The position numbers and the translations under genes are program-made. The notes below the pieces were generated by a model. The model saw only the letters and a list, made by a program, of their open reading frames with translations, was not told the origin of the DNA and did no database searches. Shown here in pieces: positions 6,675-16,914 of a DNA stretch of 64,000 nt. Positions within the stretch are counted from its first letter, which is position 1, and each line of letters begins with the position of its first letter. This stretch comes from Rhizomicrobium palustre (lineage in GTDB: Bacteria > Pseudomonadota > Alphaproteobacteria > Micropepsales > Micropepsaceae), in assembly GCF_011761565.1 (NCBI RefSeq), contig NZ_JAASRM010000001.1:3410139-3474138 (forward strand), in the 5' to 3' direction.

Positions 6675-8810
6675 TTACTTGGTCTGCCACAACAGGAAGG
6701 CATAGGTGTCAGCGGCTTCCTGATCGGCTTGGCTGCGGGTGGAGCCGATGCCGTGCCCGGCATCGAAATCGACACGCAGCAGGATCGGTTTGCCGGAGGC
6801 TGTCGCCGCTTGCAGCCGCGCCGCCATTTTGCCGACATGGAACGGTGCCACGCGCGGATCACTCACGCCCGTGGTCAAAAGCGCGGCGGGGTATTTGGTG
6901 CCGTCCTTCACCGCGTGATAGCTGTCGATGCTCTTCAGCGCGCGATAGCCCTTCTCCTCGCGGATGGCGCCCCATTCGGGTTCCTCGCCATAGCCGTTCT
7001 GCTCGGCGACATAGCGCAAGGGGTTGAACCAGCCGACGCCGCCGACCACAGCTGCGAAAAGATCGGGCCGTTCCGTCATGGCGCGGCCAACCGTGATGCC
7101 ACCTGCCGAGCGTCCGCCAATGGCGAGATGCTCTTTGGCGGTATATTTCAGCGCGATCAGCTCTTCACATACCGCGATCAAATCGCGCCAGGTATTGGGC
7201 TTGTTCTCGAGCTGACCGGCCTTGTGCCATTCGCGGCCATATTCGCCGCCGCCGCGCACGCCTGCAAAACCCACCACCGCGCCTTGATCGATCAACGCCA
7301 GCAGGCGCCCTGCGAAGTTCGGCGTATAGGCCGCCGAACCATAAGAGCCATAGGCCTGGATGAAGAGCGGATGGCTGCCGTCCAGCTTCAGGCCTTTGCG
7401 ATAGATGAGGTGATAGGGAATCTTGGTGCCGTCTTTGGCCGTGGCGAAAGCGTGCTTGGTCTCATAGCCGCTGACATCGATATTCTGCGGCGGGTTGAGG
7501 CCGGTATCGGCGGCGGCGGTCTTGGCATCCACACGCCAGACGCCGGTCGGGTTCAGCCAGCCTGAGAGGTTGAAATAGATGCCGTCCTCTGTCGGATCGG
7601 CCCAGGGATGGCCAACCGTGCCATCAAAGGGCAGGGCAATCGGCGTGACCTTGCCCGCATCGTCCAGCCGCGCCAGATGATAGATACCGCCATCGAGGAT
7701 ACGCAGATAAAGGCCATCCTTGGCGCGCGCGATGTCGAGCAGCACCGTCGATTGCTGCGGCACGACTTCCACCGCTTTGGCGAGCGAAGGCGCGCTGGCA
7801 GAGAGCTTGATCAGCTTGCCGCGCGGCGCATCCTTGCTGGAGATGAGATACAGCGTGTCGCCGTGAAGATCGACGCCGGTGATCACGTCTTCGAAATCGG
7901 CCACCTGTACCCATTTGGCCTTGCCCGCCAGCACATCGGCGAGCGGGGCGATAAACAGGCGAGCTTCCGGGCGGACATCGCTGAGGAACAGCAGCGCATA
8001 TTTGGAGCCATGCGCCGTCGCGATCGTTGGCGCCTGGATGTTCTCGAATACGACTTTGGGGTCCAGCCCACGCTTCATCAGGATGGGATCAGAGGCGGGA
8101 TCGCTGCCAAGCTTGTGGAAGCGCGCCTGGCTGTCGAGATAGCGTTCCGGCGTCGCCACCTTGCCGGTGAGCTGGTTGTAGAAGAAGCCCGAACTGTCCT
8201 CCAGCCATTGCGGATTGGCGCCTTCGGTATTGGCGATGGTCTCGGAAAGCTCCTTGCCCGTATCGACGTCCAGGATATGCAGCACGGAATCTTCGCTGCC
8301 ATCCTTGGAAATGCCATAGGCGATGTATTTGCCATTGGGCGATGCGGTCCACCAATCGAGCGAGAAATGCCCGACGCCCACCTCATGGATCGCGGTGGGA
8401 TCGATCAGCACGCGATCTTTGCCATTTTCGCGCAGGAACAGCTTGAAATTATCCGCGCCCTTCACGCGCTGCTCGAAGAACAGCTTGCCGCCCGCGCGCT
8501 GTAGATCGGCGGTTTGCACGCTGTCGCCGGAAAGCTCGACAATCCGCTTTAACAGCGCGTCGCGGCCGGGCAGATGATCGAGGATCGAGCGCGTATAGGC
8601 GTTCTGGCCTTTCAAGAACGGCAGCCAGTCGGGGTCTTTATCGTTCTCCATCCAGCGATAGGGATCGGTGAGGGTCTCGCCGAAATAGGTGTCCTTCACC
8701 GGCAGCACTTTTGCGACCGGCGGTTTTAGTTCTGCGCCGAGCGCAGGCAAGAAAGATGATCCCATTGCAACACCCATCACGCCCAGCCATTGGCGGCGGT
8801 TCATGCTCAT
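6675..8810 (-). CDS. Prolyl oligopeptidase family serine peptidase (S9A), exported
   Basis: 711 aa, the usual length of the family. The N-terminus (MNRRQWLGVMGVAMG) looks like a twin-arginine signal. A seven-bladed propeller region (about 75-430) is followed by an alpha/beta hydrolase domain with GGRSAGG (Ser568), VSDPRVAP (Asp651) and AGHGIG (His686). Order and spacing of this triad are those of prolyl oligopeptidases, which cut short peptides after Pro. It starts 21 nt after the stop of the AMP nucleosidase gene and so is probably the last or next-to-last gene of a deoB-amn transcript. Export implies that it digests peptides in the periplasm. Confidence 0.9.
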   Translation of the reverse strand: MSMNRRQWLGVMGVAMGSSFLPALGAELKPPVAKVLPVKDTYFGETLTDPYRWMENDKDPDWLPFLKGQNAYTRSILDHLPGRDALLKRIVELSGDSVQTADLQRAGGKLFFEQRVKGADNFKLFLRENGKDRVLIDPTAIHEVGVGHFSLDWWTASPNGKYIAYGISKDGSEDSVLHILDVDTGKELSETIANTEGANPQWLEDSSGFFYNQLTGKVATPERYLDSQARFHKLGSDPASDPILMKRGLDPKVVFENIQAPTIATAHGSKYALLFLSDVRPEARLFIAPLADVLAGKAKWVQVADFEDVITGVDLHGDTLYLISSKDAPRGKLIKLSASAPSLAKAVEVVPQQSTVLLDIARAKDGLYLRILDGGIYHLARLDDAGKVTPIALPFDGTVGHPWADPTEDGIYFNLSGWLNPTGVWRVDAKTAAADTGLNPPQNIDVSGYETKHAFATAKDGTKIPYHLIYRKGLKLDGSHPLFIQAYGSYGSAAYTPNFAGRLLALIDQGAVVGFAGVRGGGEYGREWHKAGQLENKPNTWRDLIAVCEELIALKYTAKEHLAIGGRSAGGITVGRAMTERPDLFAAVVGGVGWFNPLRYVAEQNGYGEEPEWGAIREEKGYRALKSIDSYHAVKDGTKYPAALLTTGVSDPRVAPFHVGKMAARLQAATASGKPILLRVDFDAGHGIGSTRSQADQEAADTYAFLLWQTK

Positions 8811-8831
8811 ATTCAGCCCCTCAATACAGTT

Positions 8832-10283
8832 TTAGCGGAATGCCGGTTCGTTGAAGCTTCTCAGCTTGCGCGAATGGAGCGTGCCGTTCTGGGCTTCCTC
8901 GCGCAGTAATTCCAGCGCCCGGATACCGATCTGCAGATGCTGGCTGACGCGCTCTTCATAGAAAGCATCTGCCATGCCCGGCAGCTTGATTTCGCCATGT
9001 AAGGGGCGGTCGGAGACGCAGAGCAGCGTTCCATATGGCACGCGGAAGCGATAGCCGTTCGCCGCGATGGTGGCGCTTTCCATATCGATGCCGATAGCGC
9101 GCGACTGGTTGAAGAGGCGCGACAGCTCGGCAAAGCGAAGCTCCCAGTTACGGTCAGAGGTCGTCACCACCGTACCGGTACGCAGGCGCTCTTTCAGCAC
9201 TTGCCCCGTACCGCCGGTAACCTCGCTCACCGCCTGGGTCATGGCGACTTGCACTTCGGCAATGGCGGGAATCGGAATCTCGCGCGGCAGCATCTCGTCC
9301 AGCACCTGATCGTCACGCAAGTACGCATGAGCGAGCACATAATCGCCGAGGCGCTGGTTGGCGCGCAAGCCGCCGCAATGGCCGACCATCAGCCAGACAT
9401 GCGGACGCAGTACCGCGATATGATCGGTGATGGTTTTCGCATTCGACGGGCCGACACCAATATTGACCAGGGTAATGCCCATCGAGTTTGGCTTGACCAA
9501 ATGATAGGCCGGCATTTGCGGCTGCTTGGCGAGCGGGGGAATGGAAGGCGGTTTGCCCGGCTCGGTGATGCGATTGCCCGGCTCGACAAAGGCGCGCGCG
9601 CGCCCGCCCGCTACTTCGTTTTGGCAATAGACTGCGAATTCGTCGATGTAGCGCTGGTAATTGGTGAAGAGCACGAAGTTCTGGAAATAGCGCGCATCCG
9701 TGCCGGTGTAATGGCGCAAGCGATGCAGCGAATAATCCACGCGCTCGGCTGAGAAGAGCGACAAGGGTGCCGGTCCCGGGCCCGGCCATTCGCCGCCGTC
9801 GGCGATTTGGTCATGCGCGGCGTCGAGGCGCGGCAGGGCGAAGTATTCGATCAGCTTGCGCCGCTTGACGGCATCAATCGCCGACGCACGCGCCACGGCA
9901 AAGGTCAGCGGAATAGAGGTGCGCGACTGGCCGACATAGATCGTCGTCTTATATTTCAGCTTCAACAGCGAGAGCTGTTCGATGAGATAGTTGTGGAACA
10001 GGCGCGGCTGGGTGATGGTGGTGCCATAGCGCCCCGGCGCGGTCACCTTGCCGAAGGCGAGGCCCGTCGAGCGATGCTCTTCGGTGAATTCCACATCGAC
10101 GCAGAGATAAGGATAGACCGGATCAGGCCCGTGCTTGGCTTCATCGCGCGCGAAGGCGGCGAAAGAGGTTTCGATCTGCGCAATGGCGTGGTCATAGAGC
10201 ATCACCAGCCGGTCGAAGGCTTCTTCGGGCGTGGCACAGGTGACGAGATCGGTCGCAACGTCTTCAGATAAAATAGGTGTCAC
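8832..10283 (-). CDS. amn: AMP nucleosidase
   Basis: 483 aa. Hydrolyses AMP to adenine and ribose 5-phosphate in the cytoplasm, balancing adenylate pools. The N-terminal half shows the Amn-specific region ([27 protein letters not shown]), and the C-terminal half is a nucleoside-phosphorylase-type fold with [27 protein letters not shown] and [17 protein letters not shown]. Length matches bacterial Amn. Its start overlaps the stop of deoB by 4 nt, so the two are translationally coupled, linking adenylate breakdown with pentose phosphate recycling. Confidence 0.93.
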   Translation of the reverse strand: MTPILSEDVATDLVTCATPEEAFDRLVMLYDHAIAQIETSFAAFARDEAKHGPDPVYPYLCVDVEFTEEHRSTGLAFGKVTAPGRYGTTITQPRLFHNYLIEQLSLLKLKYKTTIYVGQSRTSIPLTFAVARASAIDAVKRRKLIEYFALPRLDAAHDQIADGGEWPGPGPAPLSLFSAERVDYSLHRLRHYTGTDARYFQNFVLFTNYQRYIDEFAVYCQNEVAGGRARAFVEPGNRITEPGKPPSIPPLAKQPQMPAYHLVKPNSMGITLVNIGVGPSNAKTITDHIAVLRPHVWLMVGHCGGLRANQRLGDYVLAHAYLRDDQVLDEMLPREIPIPAIAEVQVAMTQAVSEVTGGTGQVLKERLRTGTVVTTSDRNWELRFAELSRLFNQSRAIGIDMESATIAANGYRFRVPYGTLLCVSDRPLHGEIKLPGMADAFYEERVSQHLQIGIRALELLREEAQNGTLHSRKLRSFNEPAFR

Positions 10284-11470
10284 AGGAAGCTTGTCCCCAC
10301 AGATAAGGGCGCAAGGCCCAGATGTTTGGCAATGGATTGGCCGATATCGGCGAAAGTCGTGCGGATGCCGACCGAGCCGGTCCCGATCTTCGGCCCGAAG
10401 GCGATCACCGGAATATGCTCGCGGGTGTGATCAGAGCCTTGCCAGGTTGGATCGCAGCCATGGTCGGCGGTGAAGATCACCAGATCATCCTCGCGCAAAG
10501 CAGTCTTTAATTCGGGAATGCGCTTATCAAAGGCTTCGAGGGCCGCAGCATAGCCCATCAGATTGCGCCGGTGGCCGAACAGCGTGTCGAAATCGACGAA
10601 ATTGGCAAAGATGATCGATCCTTCGGGCGCGGATTTGGTATGCGCGATGGTGGCGTCGAATACCGCTTCATTGCCATGCGCCGCTATTTCCTGGGTCACG
10701 CCGCGATGGGCGAAGAGGTCGGGAATCTTGCCGATGCCGATCACTTCTTTGCCCTGCGCCTTGTTGATGTCGAGCAGCGTGTCGCGATAGGGCGGGGTGG
10801 CATAGTCATGGCGATTGCCGGTGCGCTGAAATTCGCCGCGCTTTTCGCCGACAAAGGGGCGCGCGATCACGCGGCCGACGCGATACGGGTCCACCAGTTT
10901 GCGCACGGTATGGCAAAGCTCCCACAGCCGCTCGAGGCCGAAATGGGTTTCATGCGCCGCGATCTGATAAACGGAGTCTGCGGAGGTGTAGCAAATCGGT
11001 TTGCCGGTACGGATATGCTCTTCGCCCAGCTCTTCGATGATCTCGGTACCCGAAGCGTGGCAGTCACCCAGAATGCCCGGCAGCTTGCCTTCGCGGATGA
11101 CCGCTTCGGTCAGCTCGGCAGGGAAGGTCGGCACTGTGCGGGGGAAATAGCCCCAATCTTCTTCCACCGGCAGGCCCATCATTTCCCAATGCCCGCTCGG
11201 GGTGTCCTTGCCTTTGGAAAGCTCGCGCGCGGCGCCATAGAGACCGGTCGCCGGACCATTGGTCAGTTCGGCCACGCTTCCATCCGCCAGATGCGCCGCA
11301 CGTCCGAGTCCCAGCGAAAGAAGGTTGGGGATTTGCAGCGGCCCGGCGGGCGAGGCGGCACGACCCTCCACGATCCGGCCATAGGTATTGGCGCCGGTGT
11401 CGCCGAAGCGGTCAGCGTCCGGCAAGGAACCAATTCCGAAAGAGTCGAGGACGGCAATAATCGCGCGCAT
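10280..11470 (-). CDS. deoB: Phosphopentomutase
   Basis: 396 aa. Interconverts (deoxy)ribose 1-phosphate and 5-phosphate, the step after purine nucleoside phosphorylase. The alkaline-phosphatase-superfamily metal ligands are visible: VLDSFGIG at the N-terminus (Asp9) and [11 protein letters not shown] plus [10 protein letters not shown] at the C-terminus; the cap region contains [13 protein letters not shown]. Length is typical. It heads a minus-strand operon deoB-amn-peptidase and is divergent from the purine nucleoside phosphorylase gene, with 115 nt between the two starts for shared regulation. Confidence 0.95.
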   Translation of the reverse strand: MRAIIAVLDSFGIGSLPDADRFGDTGANTYGRIVEGRAASPAGPLQIPNLLSLGLGRAAHLADGSVAELTNGPATGLYGAARELSKGKDTPSGHWEMMGLPVEEDWGYFPRTVPTFPAELTEAVIREGKLPGILGDCHASGTEIIEELGEEHIRTGKPICYTSADSVYQIAAHETHFGLERLWELCHTVRKLVDPYRVGRVIARPFVGEKRGEFQRTGNRHDYATPPYRDTLLDINKAQGKEVIGIGKIPDLFAHRGVTQEIAAHGNEAVFDATIAHTKSAPEGSIIFANFVDFDTLFGHRRNLMGYAAALEAFDKRIPELKTALREDDLVIFTADHGCDPTWQGSDHTREHIPVIAFGPKIGTGSVGIRTTFADIGQSIAKHLGLAPLSVGTSFL

Positions 11471-11585
11471 GCGGCACCTGAGCTAGGCCTCCCCCCGAAG
11501 GCCGGATGAAACCTGTTCGTGCTATTGTCTCAAGAAAGCGCGCCCCTTGTCCATGCATGCGGCACGCTGCTAACAGCTAGCTTCC

Positions 11586-12431
11586 ATGACCCAGCAACAA
11601 ACCAGCCAGGCTAGCCAGATGAGCGATCTTCTCGCGCAGGGCGTGCGTGCCGTTTCGGAGCGCATTGCCGATTTCCCCGATACCGCCATCGTGCTCGGCA
11701 GCGGCCTTGGCCGTTTCGCCGCCGCGCTGGAAGAGGCGACTGTCATTCCCTATGGGGAGATCCCGGGCTTTTCGCGCTCCACCGTCGTGGGCCATTCGGG
11801 CAATCTGGTCGTCGGCACTCTGTCCGGCAAGCGCATCGCGGTGATGCAGGGGCGGATCCATGCCTATGAGGGCCATCCCGGCTCTGCTATTGCCGCGCCG
11901 ATCCGCATTTTGCGCAAGCTCGGCGTCAAGCAGCTTATCCTCACCAATGCCTGTGGCGGCCTTAATAAAGAGATGTCGCCGGGCTCCCTGGTGATCCTTG
12001 AGGACCACATCAATTTCTCTCAGTTCAACCCGCTGATCGGCCCCAATGACGAGAGCATCGGGCCGCGCTTCCCGGAGATGAGCGAGCCTTATGATGCGGA
12101 GCTGCGCGCCAAGCTCGAGGAAGCCGCCGCCGAGGCCGGTGTCGAGGTCAAGAAGGGGGTTTATGTTTTCGTGCTCGGCCCCAATTTCGAGACCGCTGCC
12201 GAAATCCGCATGTACGCCAAGTTCGGTGCTGATGTGGTTGGCATGTCCACCGTGCCGGAATGCTTGGTCGCCCGACATTGCGGGATGAAGGTCGCCTGCG
12301 TTTCCATTGTCACCAATTACGGGACGGGCATCGCCTCCGAGCTTCTCACCCATACCGAGACCCTCGCGACCGCTGAAAAAGCGGGGATAAATCTCGAGGG
12401 AATGCTGCGACAATTCTTGCGCAAAATTTAG
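11586..12431 (+). CDS. punA: Purine nucleoside phosphorylase (trimeric type)
   Basis: 281 aa. Phosphorolyses inosine and guanosine (and deoxy forms) to the base and (deoxy)ribose 1-phosphate, which DeoB then isomerises. Family motifs are clear: VLGSGLGRFA (phosphate loop, about 36-45), VVGHSGNLV, GRIHAYEGH, LTNACGGLN, and VVGMSTVPE with the base-binding Asn in VTNYGTG. This is the low-molecular-mass PunA/XapA class rather than hexameric DeoD. ATG 11622 (MSDLL) is an alternative start that would remove 12 Gln/Ser-rich residues. Divergent from deoB. Confidence 0.93.
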   Translation: MTQQQTSQASQMSDLLAQGVRAVSERIADFPDTAIVLGSGLGRFAAALEEATVIPYGEIPGFSRSTVVGHSGNLVVGTLSGKRIAVMQGRIHAYEGHPGSAIAAPIRILRKLGVKQLILTNACGGLNKEMSPGSLVILEDHINFSQFNPLIGPNDESIGPRFPEMSEPYDAELRAKLEEAAAEAGVEVKKGVYVFVLGPNFETAAEIRMYAKFGADVVGMSTVPECLVARHCGMKVACVSIVTNYGTGIASELLTHTETLATAEKAGINLEGMLRQFLRKI

Positions 12432-12470
12432 GCGCCTGTTGCACTGCAATAGAACTGTCATACTTTTTAA

Positions 12471-12494
12471 TGCCCGAGGTTAGGACCTCGGGCA
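12471..12494 (+). repeat. Perfect 10-bp stem hairpin after punA
   Basis: TGCCCGAGGT and ACCTCGGGCA flank the loop TAGG. There is no U-tract after it on either strand, so it may stabilise the punA 3' end or block exonucleases rather than terminate. Confidence 0.5.
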
Positions 12495-12525
12495 ACAAAA
12501 TGGCGCGTATTTACACGTATAGCGA

Positions 12526-12548
12526 AAATTGACGAAGCGCTTCAATTT
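12526..12548. promoter_or_regulatory. Imperfect palindrome around GAAGCGCTTC
   Basis: A perfect 10-bp palindrome GAAGCGCTTC (12534-12543) flanked by AAATTG on the left and CAATTT on the right. It lies upstream of the receptor gene and before a terminator, so an operator role is possible but unproven. Confidence 0.25.
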
Positions 12549-12558
12549 CAGCGTCTTG

Positions 12559-12587
12559 CAAACCTCCAACCTAGGTTTGTTTTTTTA
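12559..12587 (+). terminator. Intrinsic terminator between punA and the TonB receptor
   Basis: CAAACCT and AGGTTTG make a 7-bp stem with loop CCAACCT, followed by seven T. It insulates punA from the receptor gene, or could act as an attenuator in the receptor leader if transcription starts upstream. Confidence 0.75.
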
Positions 12588-12858
12588 AGGTCAGTGTGCT
12601 TTTCGGGCGACTTCTTTGTCACAAAAGCAATGTGTTAAGTCCCGTAAAGGGAAGCTGCTGCCGTGGCAGTTTGCTGCAAATGCGAATTATCGTTCCGCGG
12701 GTTTTCGGGGCGGTAGGGGGAGTAGGGCGCGTTAAAACGTGAGTGTTTCGAAAGAAGCACGGCCACAACGCGCCAAGCCGCCCCCCCTGTTAAGCGGCGA
12801 TGAGTACGCACCGCCAGATGCGGTGCCCACAAAATGGACCTTACGAGGGGAAGACTAG

Positions 12859-15603
12859 ATGAAAGTTACGACGAAGCTGTTCGGGAGCGTGTGCCCGGTC
12901 GCCATTCTGGCGTTGCCGTTCGCGTTCTCGCTGACGCCGGCGTTCGCCCAGTCCACGGGTACGCAGGACGTTGAAACTGTGACCGTCACCGGCACCCGGA
13001 TGAACCTCAACGGCTTGATGAATGCCGCTCCGGTCGCCAAGGAAAAGTCCGTCATCACCAGCGACTTTTTGAAGACCCAGACGGCTGGTCAGACGATCTT
13101 CCAGGCGTTGAACTTCATGCCCGGCGTGAACTTCACCAATAACGACCCCTATGGCACCTCCGGCGGCAGCATCCGCATGCACGGCCAGGACGGTAACCAC
13201 ATTTCGCTGACCCTCGATGGCATGCCGCTGAACGATACCGGCAATTACGCCATCTACACCAACCAGATGCTTGATTCCGAAGTCGTGGATCGCATCTCGG
13301 CCTTGCAGGGCGCGACCGACGTGGACAGCCCGACCGCGGCGGCCACGGGTGGCGTGATCGCGATCACTTCCGACAAGCCGCATGATGAGTTTGGCGGCGA
13401 AGCCGTCGTCTCCTTCGGTGAATTCAATTCGCAGCGCTATTTCGGCCGTATCGACACCGGCGCCTTCGGTCCCTTCGGCACCACTGCCTTCGGCAGCTTC
13501 TCCTATCAGAGCAACGATAAGTTCAAGGGCGCGGGCTATCTGAAGAAGATCCAGGGCAACCTGAAGATCTATCAGGATATGGGCGATCTCGGCTGGTTCA
13601 GCCTCGCTGGCCACTGGAACGTCAACCGGAACAACAACATCTACAGCCCCTATTATACTCCGGACACGACTGGCTTTGATCCCAAGGTCGCCTCGCAGAT
13701 CGAAGTGATCAAGAACCCCAATGGCGGCGGCTATATCGCCAACCCGCTCTTCGCCAACTCCAGCTCTTCTTACAGCGCGGATGGTTGGGATCGCGATTAC
13801 ACCAACCAGTGCGTCTACAACCGCGTTCAGACTCCGGCTCAGATTGCTAACAAGAACGCCCCTGCCGACAACACCAGCCCGGCTGCGGCTCCCAAGGCGG
13901 GCGTTGCCGATTACACGATGACGACTTGCGGCAACTATTATAAGACCCGCATCAATCCGTCCGACACCGGCAATATCCGCTTCTCCTCGCTGTGGCGCCT
14001 CCTGCCGGGCTTGACCGCCACTCTTGACGCCAACTTCCAGTACACTCTGGCGACCGGCGGCACGACTACCAACAACCTGTCGGAAACGGATTCTAAGCTG
14101 ATCGGTACCACCGTGAAGGCCGCGACTCCTGCGACCACCACGACGCCGTTTGGCTGCATCGCGGGCGTTGGCTGCGACCTCAATGGCGACGGCGATGTGA
14201 AGGACACGGTCGAAGTTCAGTCCCCGAGCGTCACCAACACCCGTCGCTACGGCCTGTCGTCCTCGCTGATCTATCGTTTGACGGATACCCAGACCTTCCA
14301 GGTCGCCTACACCCTGGACTGGGGTCTGCATCGCCAAACCGGCCGCAATGGCTTGATCAACGGCCTGAACGGCTTCTACAATCCCTTCGGTCCGGTGGCC
14401 AATGATGGCGCCCAGGCTGTGATCTCTGCTGACGGCACGCCGGTTCGCTATCGCGATCGCAAGTCCTATGCGGTGATGAACCAGATCGGCTTTGACTGGG
14501 AAGGTGATTGGCTGGACGGCATGGTTCAGACCACCGTCGGCTTCCGTAATCCGTGGTTCGAACGCCGCCTGAATCAGTACTGCTATGAGCAGGCCGGTTC
14601 GTCGACTGCCTTCTGCACCACGCAGACCATGGGCTATTACAACGCCGCGCTGAATTACTACACGGTGTCGGCCACTCCGGGCGCCAAGGACACCAAATAT
14701 GTCGGTCCGTCCGATGGCAGCGGCAAGACCAACAGTAACTTCAACCTGCAGTCCACGCTGCGCTACAGCAAGTTCCTGCCGCATCTCGGCTTGACCTTCG
14801 CGCCGCTGGGCAAGGAACATCAGTTCTTCACGACCTATACCCAGGAACTGGCTGCTCCGCGTACGGATAACCTCTACACGGCGACGAACTCGGTCACGAC
14901 CGATGCGACCACGCCATTCCGCTTCACCGCGGGCACCAAGCCGGAAACCTCCACGACCTATCAGATCGGCTATCGCTACCTTGGCGAAGACCTGCAGGCC
15001 GCGTTGATCCTGTGGAACTCGCAGGTGCATAACCGCATCGTCTCGAGCTATGAAATCTCGACCAACACCTACTTCGATCACAACGTGAAGGGCGTGAACT
15101 TCTCGGGCTTTGACTTTGAATCCAACTACAAGGCCACGGAAGATCTGACCCTTTATGCGAACGTCGGCTATGTCCGCGCCCGCATCACCGAGAACATCGC
15201 TGTCGGCGGCGGCTTCGCCAACACGCTGAACAAGCAGCTCTCGGAAACGCCGAAGTGGTCGATGTCCGGCCGCGCCAGCTATGACATCACCAAGTGGTGG
15301 AACATCGGTGTCGGTGCGAAGTATGTCGGCCGCCGTAATCAGACCGAAGACAACAACGCCTTCGTGCCTGACTATTACACGGTCAACCTCGACTCCAAGT
15401 TCGACCTCGACGATGTCGGCCTGACCAACTCGGATCTGCGCTTCAACGTCGACAACCTGTTCAACAAGCACTACTTCGGCAGCATGTCGAACTACACCTG
15501 CTGGACGCCGGGCACGACGCCGACCTCGGGCTGCACCAGCATCCCGTACGCCAACATCGGCAACCCGCGTACCTTCTCGACCGCTCTTACGCTGCGCTAC
15601 TAA
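12859..15603 (+). CDS. TonB-dependent receptor (914 aa), substrate unknown
   Basis: 914 aa with a signal peptide (cleavage after SLTPAFAQ), a TonB-box-like ETVTVTGTR near residue 37, a plug domain (about 50-190) with ALNFMPGVNF, LTLDGMPLND and DVDSPTAAATGGVIAITSDKP, and a long barrel whose last residues TALTLRY end in the aromatic signature of outer-membrane barrels. The barrel contains a Cys-bearing extracellular insert (NGDGDVKDTV, Ca-loop-like). Flanks are purine nucleoside phosphorylase and a secreted S1/P1 nuclease, so a nucleotide or nucleoside ligand is conceivable, but nothing in the sequence proves it. RBS GAGGGGAAG; strong terminator downstream. Confidence 0.88.
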   Translation: MKVTTKLFGSVCPVAILALPFAFSLTPAFAQSTGTQDVETVTVTGTRMNLNGLMNAAPVAKEKSVITSDFLKTQTAGQTIFQALNFMPGVNFTNNDPYGTSGGSIRMHGQDGNHISLTLDGMPLNDTGNYAIYTNQMLDSEVVDRISALQGATDVDSPTAAATGGVIAITSDKPHDEFGGEAVVSFGEFNSQRYFGRIDTGAFGPFGTTAFGSFSYQSNDKFKGAGYLKKIQGNLKIYQDMGDLGWFSLAGHWNVNRNNNIYSPYYTPDTTGFDPKVASQIEVIKNPNGGGYIANPLFANSSSSYSADGWDRDYTNQCVYNRVQTPAQIANKNAPADNTSPAAAPKAGVADYTMTTCGNYYKTRINPSDTGNIRFSSLWRLLPGLTATLDANFQYTLATGGTTTNNLSETDSKLIGTTVKAATPATTTTPFGCIAGVGCDLNGDGDVKDTVEVQSPSVTNTRRYGLSSSLIYRLTDTQTFQVAYTLDWGLHRQTGRNGLINGLNGFYNPFGPVANDGAQAVISADGTPVRYRDRKSYAVMNQIGFDWEGDWLDGMVQTTVGFRNPWFERRLNQYCYEQAGSSTAFCTTQTMGYYNAALNYYTVSATPGAKDTKYVGPSDGSGKTNSNFNLQSTLRYSKFLPHLGLTFAPLGKEHQFFTTYTQELAAPRTDNLYTATNSVTTDATTPFRFTAGTKPETSTTYQIGYRYLGEDLQAALILWNSQVHNRIVSSYEISTNTYFDHNVKGVNFSGFDFESNYKATEDLTLYANVGYVRARITENIAVGGGFANTLNKQLSETPKWSMSGRASYDITKWWNIGVGAKYVGRRNQTEDNNAFVPDYYTVNLDSKFDLDDVGLTNSDLRFNVDNLFNKHYFGSMSNYTCWTPGTTPTSGCTSIPYANIGNPRTFSTALTLRY

Positions 15604-15627
15604 GCCTAGGCGTACTTCGGATAACAG

Positions 15628-15662
15628 ACCGGCCGGGAGAAATCCCGGCCGGTTTTGTTTTG
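15628..15662 (+). terminator. Intrinsic terminator of the TonB receptor gene
   Basis: ACCGGCCGGGA pairs with TCCCGGCCGGT around a GAAA loop, followed by TTTGTTTTG. Placed 24 nt after the stop. Confidence 0.92.
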
Positions 15663-15866
15663 AATGCCTTGCCGGAAGATGGCGGCAAGATGAACCATCC
15701 ACAGCTTTTATGGGAGCTCTAGAGAGGCTAAGCCCTCCGTATACGCGGCAAGTCTCACTCGCATCTGATGCTGCACCGCAGTTCACGCGACTGTGGTGCG
15801 CTGACCGCTTTCGGTCGCCCGGACAAGCTGCCATAACGCCTGCGCTTCAAGCCAAAAGGGTAGGTC

Positions 15867-16859
15867 ATGCGTTCTGTCCTCGTCTGCGCCGTCGCTGGTG
15901 TAGTTTTGTCGTCCAGCGCTTTCGGTTGGGGCGCTGATGGGCATCGCATCGTGGCCTCTGCTGGCCTGCAGGCCCTCCCAGCGGAAGTCCCGGCCTTTCT
16001 GCGCGCGCCTGAAGCGGTGGCCGCCATGACCTATCTTGCTCCGGAGGCCGACCGCGAAAAGGGTGCCTCGAAGTCCTTCGACGACGAACACAGCGCGGCG
16101 CATTTCGTCGATGTGGACGACGCGATGAGGGTCAATGGCGGTCCCGATCTGAAGGCGCTGCCCGACACCCGCAAGAAATATGACGATGCGCTGCGAGCTG
16201 CGGGGTCCGATCAGTATGGGGCGGGCTATCTGCCTTATGCGATAGAGCAGGGCTTCGATCTTCTGGCCAAGGAATTCGCCATGTGGCGGCTTGATGTTTA
16301 TGGCGAGAAGAACGGCAAGACCGCTGAGGATCGCACGCGCTTTGCCAAAGAGCGGGTCTGGCGCGAAGCGATCATCCTGCACGATCTCGGCTACTGGACG
16401 CATTTTGTCGGCGATGGCTCGCAGCCTTTGCATGCCACCGTGCATTTCAATGGCTGGGGCAAATATCCGAACCCCGAAGGCTTCACCGAGGCGAAGATTC
16501 ATTCGCCTTTCGAATCGAAATACGTCCGTGACAACATCCACGAGAAAGACGTGATTGCAGCAATGCCCGCCTATAGGGACTGCGCCTGCACCATTTCGGT
16601 ACGCACCGCCGAATATCTTTCCGCAGATGCCGCAGAGGTGGTTCCGCTCTATCGCTTGGAAAAGCAGGTCGGTATTTCCAAAAAATCCCCGGAAATGGAC
16701 GCCTTCATCACCAAGCGCCTCGCAGCCGGGGCGGCCGAGCTGCGCGATCTGATCGTTGATGCCTGGCATCATTCATCGGATCTCGGCGTCGGCTATCCGC
16801 CTAAGAAGATCAGCGACATCGAATCAGGCAAGGTCGAACTTTCCAACCTTGGCGAGTGA
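15867..16859 (+). CDS. Secreted S1/P1-family zinc nuclease
   Basis: 330 aa. Signal peptide of about 20 residues; cleavage before Trp21 would expose the N-terminal WGADGHR whose Trp amino group and side groups bind zinc in this family (Trp21, His26). Further zinc ligands are suggested by DDEHSAAHFVDVDD (Asp/His) and the signature WTHFVGDGSQPLH. S1/P1 enzymes degrade single-stranded nucleic acids to 5'-nucleotides, and many also act as 3'-nucleotidases or phospholipase C. It acts in the periplasm or outside the cell. A promoter must lie between the receptor terminator and 15867. Confidence 0.85.
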   Translation: MRSVLVCAVAGVVLSSSAFGWGADGHRIVASAGLQALPAEVPAFLRAPEAVAAMTYLAPEADREKGASKSFDDEHSAAHFVDVDDAMRVNGGPDLKALPDTRKKYDDALRAAGSDQYGAGYLPYAIEQGFDLLAKEFAMWRLDVYGEKNGKTAEDRTRFAKERVWREAIILHDLGYWTHFVGDGSQPLHATVHFNGWGKYPNPEGFTEAKIHSPFESKYVRDNIHEKDVIAAMPAYRDCACTISVRTAEYLSADAAEVVPLYRLEKQVGISKKSPEMDAFITKRLAAGAAELRDLIVDAWHHSSDLGVGYPPKKISDIESGKVELSNLGE

Positions 16860-16914
16860 ACATCTCAAGTTTGTGCCGCGTTGACTTCTTCTGTCGCCTG
16901 CGCGGTACTTATCT

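Larger units (their letters stand above)
12432..12858 (+). other. Intergenic region upstream of the large TonB receptor
   Basis: 427 nt without a gene. It contains, in order, a GC-rich hairpin (12471-12494), an imperfect palindrome (12526-12548), an intrinsic terminator (12559-12587) and a long leader ending in the GAGGGG ribosome site of the receptor gene at 12859. The C- and G-rich 12780-12790 stretch has no obvious role. Confidence 0.6.

Noticed and set aside
6621..7565. Long plus-strand frame
   Set aside because: Shadow of the prolyl oligopeptidase gene, whose full catalytic triad is on the other strand.
12841..15834. 997-aa open frame on the minus strand
   Set aside because: It is antisense to the TonB receptor over almost its whole length, rich in Arg, Ala, Gly and Val as expected from a GC-rich shadow frame, and has no motif or signal. 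The plus-strand receptor has a signal peptide, plug and barrel end.
15710..15937. 75-aa frame before the S1/P1 nuclease
   Set aside because: No ribosome site or family motif, and it overlaps the nuclease signal-peptide region in another frame.
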